From: Prolixibacteraceae bacterium | GTDB taxonomy: Bacteria > Bacteroidota > Bacteroidia > Bacteroidales > Prolixibacteraceae | DNA: 7,557 bases | Reading direction: 5' to 3' | NCBI GenBank assembly: GCA_014380255.1 | Contig: JACMKG010000215.1 | Location: 1-7,557, forward strand | Shown here: in pieces, positions 1 to 5,682 of the stretch | Numbering within the stretch: the first letter of the stretch is position 1 | Layout: each line of letters begins with the position of its first letter | Notes under the pieces: generated by a model | What the model was told of the DNA's origin: nothing | Database searches by the model: none | The model's input: the letters and a program-made list of their open reading frames with translations, nothing else | Made by a program: the position numbers and the translations under genes

Positions 1-977
1 ATTTCCAGGAAGCAGGCAGGGCTGGCCGTGATGGTAAAAAGGCCTGGTCGGTATTGCTGTTCAATAACAGCGACAAGATTAAACTACAGAAAAATGTAGC
101 CAAGTCTTTTCCGGAGCCCGACGCCATTAAACGCATTTACGAAGCCATCTGTAATTTCTACCAATTGGCCGTGGGTTTTGGTAAGGACCAGATATTCGAG
201 TTCAGCATGGGCTTGTTTGCCTCGCGTTTTTCCCTGCAGATTACCGAAATCTATAACAGTCTTAAAATATTGCAGCGGGAGGGTTACCTGGAACTGACCG
301 ATGAGCTGGAGAATCCATCCAAAGTGTATTTCAAAGTCGATCGCGATGAACTGTATAAGTTTCAGGTTGCCAATGCCGACTTTGATGGATTCATCAAACT
401 GCTACTTAGATCTTATACCGGCTTGTTTACCAATTATGTATCTGTGGATGAGAAATTACTGGCTCAAAGGGCTAATATAAGTCCTGATACAGTCTACCAG
501 TTTCTAACAAGGCTCCGTACCCAGAAGATCATTGATTTCATTCCCCAGAAAAAGACGCCTTTCATCATCTTTACCAAAGAACGTATTGATATGGATCGCA
601 TCAAAATAAGCAAGGAGAATTACCTGGACCGCAAGCATGATTACCTGCAACGGATCGAGGCGATGATTCATTATGCCGCCTCAGGCCATAAATGTAGAAG
701 TCAGCTGCTGCTTGAATATTTCGGGGAGATGGATTCGGTACGCTGTGGCAAGTGCGATGTGTGCATGGCACGTAACGAGCTAAACGTAAGCTCATACGAG
801 TTTGATGCCATCAATGAGAAGATCCAAAAGGTGCTGGCTAAACCTTGCTTTTATGAAGAACTGATTCAACAGGTGGATGGCAAAGCGGATACGGTGGTTA
901 AGATTATCCGTTGGCTGCTCGAAAATGAAAAGATATTCTACAGGGTCGATAACCGCATGGAATGGGGTAAAAAGTAA
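1..977 (+). CDS. recQ: RecQ-family ATP-dependent DNA helicase, C-terminal part (5' end outside window)
   Basis: 3'-5' DNA helicase of the RecQ family, acting in recombination and repair; the start and most of the motor lie off the left edge. The frame is open from base 3 (324 residues visible), so the TTG at 54 is not a real start. The first codons encode helicase motif VI (QEAGRAGRDG, nt 6-35), which names the family. The zinc-binding module is a Cys set with spacing C-x16-C-x2-C-x2-C (codons at 693, 744, 753, 762), within a context reading KCRSQLLLEYFGE and CGKCDVC. Between motif VI and the first Cys lie about 219 residues, against roughly 50 in E. coli RecQ; this insert looks like one or two winged-helix modules (KRIYEAICNFYQ; ISPDTVYQFLTRLR). 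A short tail of about 70 residues follows the zinc module and ends IFYRVDNRMEWGKK; no HRDC domain is evident. Gene identity is sure; the precise RecQ subfamily is inferred. Confidence 0.93.
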   Translation, partial: FQEAGRAGRDGKKAWSVLLFNNSDKIKLQKNVAKSFPEPDAIKRIYEAICNFYQLAVGFGKDQIFEFSMGLFASRFSLQITEIYNSLKILQREGYLELTDELENPSKVYFKVDRDELYKFQVANADFDGFIKLLLRSYTGLFTNYVSVDEKLLAQRANISPDTVYQFLTRLRTQKIIDFIPQKKTPFIIFTKERIDMDRIKISKENYLDRKHDYLQRIEAMIHYAASGHKCRSQLLLEYFGEMDSVRCGKCDVCMARNELNVSSYEFDAINEKIQKVLAKPCFYEELIQQVDGKADTVVKIIRWLLENEKIFYRVDNRMEWGKK

Positions 978-993
978 TCTGGTAATTTAATTA

Positions 994-1118
994 TTCTGGC
1001 GACTAGCTGCTTGCTGCTTGCTGCTGGCAACTAGCAAAACAATCTGCTATTAGGTAGCGGTACCGCTGATCGAAGACTTTCTTGCCAGTAGCTAATAGCC
1101 AACCGCCAGTCGCCAGAA
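994..1118 (+). repeat. Hairpin element, copy 1: inverted arms of 7-nt repeats around a core
   Basis: Begins 16 nt after the recQ stop. The left arm (996-1037) is six exact-period heptads of consensus CTGGCNN or CTNGCNN. The right arm (1084-1116) is heptads of the complementary consensus GCCAGNN. The outer ends are a perfect 11-nt inverted repeat (994-1004 with 1108-1118, TTCTGGCGACT), so the whole can fold into a long imperfect hairpin or cruciform. The interior (about 1038-1083) holds the core TACCGCTGATCGAAG at 1061-1075. A related element with the same layout lies inverted at 5683-5777. No open reading frame is apparent. It could act as a terminator, an mRNA stabiliser or a REP-like mobile unit; the sequence does not decide. 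Confidence 0.75.
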
Positions 1119-1230
1119 AGAATTCTTAATTCATCTATACCGCTGATCGAAGCATTTCTTGCCAGTAGCCAGCAGCCGGCCGCCAACTTCCAGAAAGAAT
1201 TTATCCAATTATCTATACCGCTGATCGAAG
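1061..1230 (+). repeat. Tandem partial repeat, period 77/78 nt, 2.2 copies
   Basis: The core TACCGCTGATCGAAG recurs exactly at 1061-1075, 1138-1152 and 1216-1230 (spacings 77 and 78 nt). The first two units are complete (core, spacer, GCCAGNN heptads, AAAGAATT, A/T-rich end). They differ mainly in the heptad part, which varies within the heptad frame. The third unit is only the core and a few bases, then runs into the promoter of the DUF5063 gene. This looks like duplication of the right half of the hairpin element, overlapping it at 1061-1118. Confidence 0.8.
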
Positions 1231-1242
1231 CATAATTCTTTG

Positions 1243-1250
1243 TACTTTTG
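1243..1250 (+). promoter_or_regulatory. Bacteroidota-type promoter -7 box for the DUF5063 operon
   Basis: TACTTTTG is an exact match to the Bacteroidota -7 consensus TAnnTTTG and ends 23 nt before the ATG at 1274. No clear TTG/TTTG -33 box is present; that position falls in the third copy of the tandem repeat core (1216-1230). It probably drives all three genes 1274-3668, since their spacing leaves no room for other promoters. Confidence 0.6.
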
Positions 1251-1273
1251 CAGAATATTTTATAACACTTTTC

Positions 1274-1900
1274 ATGAGAGAAGAAGAATTGAACAGTATT
1301 GCTTATTCAAAGAATGTTATTGAATTTATTACCGTTGCCAATGAGTATTGCAGTTTTCTGGAACGATCAGCGGATTTCGAAAGCCCTGTATTTCTAAGCC
1401 GTTTACAAAAAATACTTCCACTATTGTATTTGAAAGCCAGCTTACTGCCCGAGTTTGAATTCGAGCCTGAGGATGAGTTGGAAAAGTTTGTCACTGAGGT
1501 GGATTACAACCTGATTCAGGAGAATGTGCTTTTGCATACCGGTGGCGGCGATGATTACCAAGAGGTCTTTCTCTCAGGTATGCAGTTCAGCGAATCAGCA
1601 CTTACTTCCCGTATTTCTGAAAACATAGCCGACATATACCAGGAAATGAAAGACCTGGTCATGTCTTTCCGTACCATGAACGATGAGGTGATGGCACAGG
1701 CCATCTGGGAATGTAGGAACAATTTTGCAAATCTATGGGGCCAGACTCTGGTCAACTGCTTAAGGGCTGTACATAATCTGATGTTTAGCGATAAGACGGA
1801 GGATGACCAGAAGCCTGCTAAAAAAGATAAAAAGGAATCAAATAAGAAAGGCCGGAATCCAGATTGGTTAAACGACCGGTTTTCGAATCAAGGAGAATAA
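1274..1900 (+). CDS. DUF5063-family protein of unknown function
   Basis: A 208-residue protein that I recognise as the DUF5063 family, common in Bacteroidota and without an established function. The N-terminal part carries the family-like signature IEFITVANEYCSFLE (about residues 17-31), followed by helical segments and a conserved-looking stretch FANLWGQTLVNCLRAVHNLM near residues 150-169. The last 35 residues are charged and Lys-rich (KPAKKDKKESNKKGR), probably disordered and possibly nucleic-acid binding (inference). There is no signal peptide or membrane segment, so it is likely cytoplasmic. The ATG at 1274 is chosen because it follows the TACTTTTG promoter box and gives the full family N terminus; the leader has no Shine-Dalgarno. 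It is the first gene of an operon with an exonuclease (5 nt away) and RlmI, which hints at a job in RNA or ribosome metabolism but does not prove it. Confidence 0.8.
   Translation: MREEELNSIAYSKNVIEFITVANEYCSFLERSADFESPVFLSRLQKILPLLYLKASLLPEFEFEPEDELEKFVTEVDYNLIQENVLLHTGGGDDYQEVFLSGMQFSESALTSRISENIADIYQEMKDLVMSFRTMNDEVMAQAIWECRNNFANLWGQTLVNCLRAVHNLMFSDKTEDDQKPAKKDKKESNKKGRNPDWLNDRFSNQGE
1891..1896 (+). promoter_or_regulatory. Shine-Dalgarno-like site that fixes the exonuclease start
   Basis: AGGAGA lies 9 nt before the ATG at 1906, inside the last codons of the DUF5063 gene. It supports the ATG at 1906 rather than the in-frame TTG at 1864. Such a site is notable here because the other starts in the window lack one. 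Confidence 0.55.
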
Positions 1901-1905
1901 TTAGA

Positions 1906-2478
1906 ATGTATAAAGAATCAATAGATAAAGATGCATTGGCAGAATTGCCACTCATACAGTTTGACGGAGATATCACGTTGGTTGAGTCCAGGGAAGATTA
2001 CCTTAAATCCATTGAATATCTTGCAAAACAAAAGGTTTTGGGTTTTGATACCGAAACCAAACCTGCCTTCAAAAAGGGGGTTGTATATGAAGTAGCCCTT
2101 TTACAACTGGCTACCAAAGAACGTGCTTTCTTATTCAGGCTGAATAAAATAGGTTTACCCAATGGCCTGAAGAGCATCCTTGAAAACCCTGAAATTGAGA
2201 AAATAGGGGTGGCTATCCGTGACGATATCAAAGGATTGCAAAAACTGAATAGTTTCATTCCCGGTGGTTTTATTGAATTGCAGGATCATGTGAAAGTATA
2301 TGGAATCCAGGATTTCAGCCTTAAAAAATTGTCAGCTATTGTATTGGGATACCGCATTTCCAAAGCACAACGGGTGACTAACTGGGAAGCACCGGAGCTT
2401 ACCGAGGCTCAGCAGATATACGCGGCCACCGATGCATGGATCTCTCACCGTATTTACGAATCACTCAAACAGAAATAA
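1906..2478 (+). CDS. 3'-5' exonuclease, DEDDy superfamily (RNase D / WRN-exonuclease-like)
   Basis: A 190-residue single-domain 3'-5' exonuclease. The metal-binding DEDD residues are visible: Exo I in GFDTETKP (D48, E50), Exo II in GVAIRDDIKGL (probably D107), Exo III in YAATDAW with Y172-x3-D176, the DEDDy pattern. The protein is only the exonuclease fold, without the HRDC domains of full RNase D, and resembles stand-alone WRN-exonuclease-like proteins. It degrades RNA or DNA from the 3' end; the true substrate cannot be read from sequence. The start is the ATG at 1906, 5 nt after the DUF5063 stop and behind AGGAGA; an upstream TTG (1864) would add 14 residues overlapping the previous gene and is less likely. 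Its TAA overlaps the next gene's ATG by one base (TAATG), so translation is probably coupled. Coding with an rRNA methyltransferase favours an RNA role, which is inference. Confidence 0.9.
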   Translation: MYKESIDKDALAELPLIQFDGDITLVESREDYLKSIEYLAKQKVLGFDTETKPAFKKGVVYEVALLQLATKERAFLFRLNKIGLPNGLKSILENPEIEKIGVAIRDDIKGLQKLNSFIPGGFIELQDHVKVYGIQDFSLKKLSAIVLGYRISKAQRVTNWEAPELTEAQQIYAATDAWISHRIYESLKQK

Positions 2479-3668
2479 TGACCAATACTTATAGCCGGGT
2501 GGTTCTTCAACCCGGAAAAGAACAATCGCTTCAGCGCTTTCATCCCTGGATCTTTTCAGGAGCTATTCATGAAATTAAAGGCAGGGTAGAGGAGGGCGAT
2601 GTGGTTGAAGTGGTCTCCAGTAAAGGGGATTTCCTGGCCATGGGCCATTGTCAGGTGGGTTCAATCGCTGTGCGTGTGATCTCATTCGAGAAAGTGGAAC
2701 CTGACTTTAACTTCTGGAAGACCAAGCTTGCCAACGCCTTTGAGGTGAGAAAGAAGCTGGGTCTGGCCGATAATCCGCAAACCAATGTCTTCCGACTGGT
2801 ACATGGTGAAGGTGACGGTATGCCGGGCCTTATTGTCGATTTTTACAACGGTACAGCCGTTATGCAGGCTCACTCTGCCGGTATGTTCGTTATCAGGGAA
2901 ACGATCGCTAAAGCCCTGAAAGAGGTACTGGGCGACCGGCTGGATGCGGTGTATGATAAAAGTGAAAAGACCGTTCCCTTTAAAGCCGATCTGGATGCCA
3001 AAGACCAGTATTTGCTGGGCGAATCTAAGAACTTTGAAGTGCAGGAAAACGGCAACCGGTTCAACGTCGATTGGGTATTGGGCCAGAAAACGGGCTTCTT
3101 TGTCGATCAGCGTGAGAACCGCCACCTGGTGCAGGAATATTCCAAAGACCGCAAGGTGCTCAACATGTTCTGCTACTCGGGAGGCTTTTCCTTCTATGCC
3201 ATGCGTGGAGGTGCAAGCGTGGTGCATTCGGTCGACTCATCGGCCAAGGCCATTGATCTGACCAACGAAAATGTGAAACTTAACTTCCCCGAAGATACAC
3301 GTCACGAAGCTTTTGTAGCCGATTGCTTTGACTATCTGGATAAGAATAAAGGAAAATACGATTTGATCATTCTCGATCCTCCGGCTTTTGCCAAACACCG
3401 CGGAGCACTGGTACAGGCCTTGAAAGGTTACAAGCGCCTTAACCTGAAAGCCTTCCAGCAGATAGCCCCGGGAGGTATCATCTTTACCTTCAGCTGTTCG
3501 CAGGTGGTAACCAAGGATAAGTTCAGGGAAGCGGTCTTCTCTGCTGCTGCCATCTCTGGCCGTAAAGTGAGAATCCTCAACCAGCTTGTTCAGCCGGCTG
3601 ACCACCCGGTGGATATCTATCACCCGGAAGGAGAATATTTAAAGGGACTGGTGTTGTATGTTGAGTAG
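2478..3668 (+). CDS. rlmI: Class I SAM-dependent rRNA methyltransferase, RlmI family (23S rRNA m5C1962-type)
   Basis: A 396-residue protein, the same length as E. coli RlmI, which methylates C5 of C1962 in 23S rRNA using S-adenosylmethionine. An N-terminal PUA-like domain covers about residues 1-75 (RFHPWIFSGAI). The central RNA-methyltransferase region has FRLVHGEGDGMPGLIVDFY. The Rossmann methyltransferase domain has SAM motif I VLNMFCYSGGFS (227-238), motif IV DPPAF (D300-P301-P302) and motif VI FSCSQ with Cys340, the likely catalytic cysteine. All key motifs are intact. The start is the ATG at 2478, overlapping the exonuclease stop; an extension back to 2436 would lie within the exonuclease gene. 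It is the last gene of the operon, and no coding follows for about 360 nt. The family is certain; the exact target base is inferred from E. coli. Confidence 0.93.
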   Translation: MTNTYSRVVLQPGKEQSLQRFHPWIFSGAIHEIKGRVEEGDVVEVVSSKGDFLAMGHCQVGSIAVRVISFEKVEPDFNFWKTKLANAFEVRKKLGLADNPQTNVFRLVHGEGDGMPGLIVDFYNGTAVMQAHSAGMFVIRETIAKALKEVLGDRLDAVYDKSEKTVPFKADLDAKDQYLLGESKNFEVQENGNRFNVDWVLGQKTGFFVDQRENRHLVQEYSKDRKVLNMFCYSGGFSFYAMRGGASVVHSVDSSAKAIDLTNENVKLNFPEDTRHEAFVADCFDYLDKNKGKYDLIILDPPAFAKHRGALVQALKGYKRLNLKAFQQIAPGGIIFTFSCSQVVTKDKFREAVFSAAAISGRKVRILNQLVQPADHPVDIYHPEGEYLKGLVLYVE

Positions 3669-3713
3669 GGCAGGAAGCAAGAGTGTGAAGTTAATTTACG
3701 ATTAGACAATTTA

Positions 3714-3729
3714 CCCCGAGTACTCGGGG
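3714..3729. repeat. Perfect 16-nt palindrome downstream of rlmI
   Basis: CCCCGAGTACTCGGGG is a perfect palindrome 45 nt after the rlmI stop. As RNA it could fold as a 6-bp G/C-rich stem with a GUAC loop. What follows (ACTATTTAAAGG) is not a good U-tract, so it is a weak candidate intrinsic terminator; a dimeric protein binding site is equally possible. Confidence 0.6.
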
Positions 3730-3848
3730 ACTATTTAAAGGATATCCAGATGTGCTGGGAACTGGTTATTGTGACTGCTTACTGCTACTGATCATAGTAA
3801 ATGGGATGATATTTCCTGCCATTGAACCCACTAAATCAAGGCCAAATG

Positions 3849-3956
3849 CCACGAACTCTATATTAACTCTATATCAAGTCTATATTGAGCTATACAATCA
3901 TTTCAAAAACATAGAGTTAATTTAGGGTTAGTATAGAGTTAATATAGAGTTCGTGG
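3849..3956. repeat. Inverted array of 11-nt repeats (four units per arm, 10-nt loop)
   Basis: The left arm, 3854-3897, consists of four consecutive 11-nt units of consensus AACTCTATATT, starting at 3854, 3865, 3876 and 3887. The right arm, 3908-3951, has four units of the complementary consensus AATATAGAGTT, starting at 3908, 3919, 3930 and 3941. The arms are separated by exactly 10 nt (3898-3907) and flanked by CCACG and CGTGG. The outer 25 nt of each arm pair perfectly (3849-3873 with 3932-3956), and units degrade towards the loop. It sits downstream of rlmI (+) and of the minus-strand lipoprotein remnant, so a bidirectional terminator is possible, as is a protein-binding array with one site per helical turn. 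Confidence 0.85.
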
Positions 3957-4031
3957 ATATGAACGACCTTTTGCCATTACCTGATATTTAGTTTTATCCT
4001 CTGCCAATTGGATTGATCCTTGAATTCTGTT

Positions 4032-4136
4032 TTATAAGGTTGGGTATGGACCACTAAAAGAGAGCTCATCCTTATCCTTGCATGAAAGAACTACAATAAG
4101 TAGTAGCAGACTGGCAATATGAAAAAATCGCATCAT
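4032..4136 (-). pseudogene. Short or decayed lipoprotein gene (N-terminal signal remnant)
   Basis: On the minus strand an ATG at 4136 opens 34 codons ending in TAA at 4032-4034. The product starts MMRFFHIASLLLLIVVLSC, a clear lipoprotein signal peptide with lipobox VLSC (lipidated Cys19). It is followed by KDKDE, resembling the acidic export signal that sends Bacteroidota lipoproteins to the cell surface. The reading frame then stops early at PYPTL. A different frame continues directly with PYKTEFKDQSNWQRIKLNIR to a TAA at 3977-3979, which reads like the same protein after a frameshift, and the 11-nt repeat array follows. An intact TAAATTTG promoter box lies upstream. I do not recognise the family. 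A genuine tiny lipoprotein is the alternative. Confidence 0.5.
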
Positions 4137-4171
4137 AGGATGGATTTATTGTTTATATAACTTCTTTAAGC

Positions 4172-4179
4172 CAAATTTA
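4172..4179 (-). promoter_or_regulatory. Bacteroidota-type -7 box for the minus-strand lipoprotein
   Basis: On the minus strand TAAATTTG exactly matches the -7 consensus TAnnTTTG and ends 35 nt before the ATG at 4136. No well-spaced -33 TTG box was found. It points away from the MATE gene, so this gap probably holds divergent promoters. Confidence 0.4.
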
Positions 4180-4201
4180 TAATTAATTTCAATAAAGATT
4201 G

Positions 4202-4209
4202 TTTTTTTG
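4202..4209 (+). promoter_or_regulatory. Possible promoter -7 region of the MATE gene
   Basis: TTTTTTTG lies in a 16-nt block (4199-4214) that matches the block around the DUF5063 promoter (1240-1255) at 14 of 16 positions, both ending TTTTGCAGAA. It lacks the leading TA of the consensus. TATTTTTC at 4246-4253 is an alternative with one mismatch in TTTG. Either leaves an A/T-rich leader without a Shine-Dalgarno before the ATG at 4272. Confidence 0.35.
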
Positions 4210-4271
4210 CAGAAATCGTTGCGTCCGTTTGTTTCTCTTTACGTCTATTTTTCAGAATTCAATTTTTATAG

Positions 4272-5633
4272 ATGACTTTTGCACTAAAGGATAGTTTAAA
4301 AAGGCTTGCTCCTGTGGAGGCCCGGTCGATGATGAGGCAAATGATCCTGCTGGCCCTGCCGGTTATAGGTTCTTCGTTTATGACCATGGCCTACAATTTT
4401 GTCAACATGATCTTTGTAGGCAATCTGGGAAGCGATGCTGTGGCAGCCGTGGGTTCAGCCAGTTTTTTCATGCACCTGAGCTGGGGCATTTCCTCCCTGA
4501 TCACCGTAGGAGCTGGCATCCGGGTATCCCATGCCATTGGCAGGGGCGATGCACAGCTGGCCCGAAGCTATGTGCGGTCGGGAATCCTTGCCATTATCAG
4601 CCTGGCAGTGCTCTATTATGTCTTTTTGTTCTTCATGGGAAAAGACCTGATTGGCCTTATTCAACTCAACGATGTTTCAATTGAAAGGGCGGCAACCCGC
4701 TTCCTGTTAATCATTGGAATGGTCATTCCCTTTACCTTTCAGAACCTGTTTTTTACCAGTGTGTTTATAGGGGCGGGAGACTCCAAGTCACCCTTTCGCA
4801 TCAATGCAACGGCTTTTGCAATTAACATTGTGCTTGACTATCTTTTCATCTTTCAGGCAGGCATGGGAATCAACGGGGCTGCCATATCTACCATTATCTC
4901 ACAGGCTGTCGCTACTGTCATGTTTTATTTCAAGCTTAACTCTTCAGCCACCCTAAAGCCAATCGGGACAGCCTTTCAACGCTCACTGCTGAAAGACCTG
5001 GTGAAACTGGGAGTAAGTCCGACGGTACAGAGGGTCTCCTTTACCATCGTTGCCATTGGCATGGCCCGTATTATCAGCGATTGGGGATCTACTGCCATTG
5101 CCGTTCAAAAGGTGGGTATCCAGGTTGAGGCCATCTCTTACATGACCGCCGGGGGATTCCTGGCAGCCTTGTCAACCATCTCGGGCCAGGCCTATGGGGC
5201 AGGTGATTACCGGAAACAATGGCAGGCTTTCAGAACCGGTATGCTTCTTGCTTTTATCCTCGGGACCTTGACTTCGGTCTTACTGATTGTTTTTGCCAAG
5301 CCCTTGTTTTCCATCTTCCTGCAAGACCGGGAAAGCGTGGTTATGGGTACCGAATACCTGGTAATCCTTGGCTTCTCGCAACTGTTCATGGTACTGGAGT
5401 TAATAGGCACCGGAGCCTTCTTTGGCTGGGGAAAAACAAATATACCGGCCATTACAGGAATTGCTCTTACGGTGCTCCGAATACCGTTGGCACTGACATT
5501 TATCGCCTTCTGGCACAATGACCTTTCCTCGGTATGGTGGAGCATTTCCATCAGCAGCATAGCCAAGGGAACCTTGCTGGTAGTTCTTTTTATTCTTCTG
5601 TTTAAATCCTATTTAAGGAAAGTTGCCCATTAA
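4272..5633 (+). CDS. MATE-family multidrug/cation antiporter
   Basis: A 453-residue inner-membrane transporter of the MATE family, which exports organic cations and drugs in exchange for Na+ or H+. Length and a two-fold repeated bundle of about 12 hydrophobic helices fit the family. Visible signatures: LALPVIGSSF with P30 in TM1; FVGNLGSDAVAAVG (48-61) closing TM1-TM2; GAGDSKSP (167-174) before INIVLDYLFIF in TM5 (acidic D189); and SGQAYGAGD (304-312) in the second half, matching the usual GQxxGAG. In place of the acidic residue common late in TM1 (Asp in NorM and PfMATE) there is Asn45 in NFVNMIFVG. The start is the ATG at 4272; the upstream leader is A/T-rich. It stands alone between two repeat-bearing gaps. 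Family assignment is firm; substrate and coupling ion are unknown. Confidence 0.93.
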   Translation: MTFALKDSLKRLAPVEARSMMRQMILLALPVIGSSFMTMAYNFVNMIFVGNLGSDAVAAVGSASFFMHLSWGISSLITVGAGIRVSHAIGRGDAQLARSYVRSGILAIISLAVLYYVFLFFMGKDLIGLIQLNDVSIERAATRFLLIIGMVIPFTFQNLFFTSVFIGAGDSKSPFRINATAFAINIVLDYLFIFQAGMGINGAAISTIISQAVATVMFYFKLNSSATLKPIGTAFQRSLLKDLVKLGVSPTVQRVSFTIVAIGMARIISDWGSTAIAVQKVGIQVEAISYMTAGGFLAALSTISGQAYGAGDYRKQWQAFRTGMLLAFILGTLTSVLLIVFAKPLFSIFLQDRESVVMGTEYLVILGFSQLFMVLELIGTGAFFGWGKTNIPAITGIALTVLRIPLALTFIAFWHNDLSSVWWSISISSIAKGTLLVVLFILLFKSYLRKVAH

Positions 5634-5682
5634 AAGAAGACAGCACATTGAATAGTAACAACGATAAGTGCAAAAAGAGCTG

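Larger units (their letters stand above)
3669..4271. other. 603-nt intergenic region between rlmI and the MATE gene
   Basis: It holds, in order: a perfect 16-nt palindrome (3714-3729), a 108-nt inverted array of 11-nt repeats (3849-3956), a minus-strand lipoprotein start (4032-4136) with a promoter box (4172-4179), and a probable MATE promoter (near 4202). The stretch 3730-3848 shows no clear feature. On the minus strand 3766-3852 reads through 28 sense codons (VAFGLDLVGSMAGN then IIPFTMISSS) to a TAA, which may be chance or the tail of a decayed gene. Base composition is much more A/T-rich than in the flanking genes. Confidence 0.6.

Noticed and set aside
994..1118. Integron attC site
   Set aside because: It has inverted arms, but I see no typical attC core (RYYYAAC / GTTRRRY) at the ends, no integrase and no cassette-like gene order.
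1061..1230. CRISPR array
   Set aside because: The repeats are 77/78-nt diverged duplications with heptad substructure, not short identical repeats with unique spacers, and no cas gene is present.
1864..1905. Upstream TTG start for the exonuclease
   Set aside because: It would overlap the DUF5063 gene, and the ATG at 1906 has an AGGAGA site at good spacing.
2436..2477. Upstream start for rlmI
   Set aside because: The 14 extra residues lie within the exonuclease coding sequence; the ATG at 2478 gives the usual RlmI N terminus and length.
2682..3227. 181-codon ORF on the minus strand
   Set aside because: It lies wholly inside rlmI, whose methyltransferase motifs are intact on the plus strand; the minus-strand product shows no recognisable domain.
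3237..3623. 128-codon minus-strand ORF
   Set aside because: Antisense to the rlmI catalytic domain with no family resemblance; a codon-bias shadow.
5207..5566. 119-codon minus-strand ORF and a 100-codon plus-strand ORF in the same stretch
   Set aside because: Both are off-frame readings of the MATE gene, whose own frame carries the family motifs.
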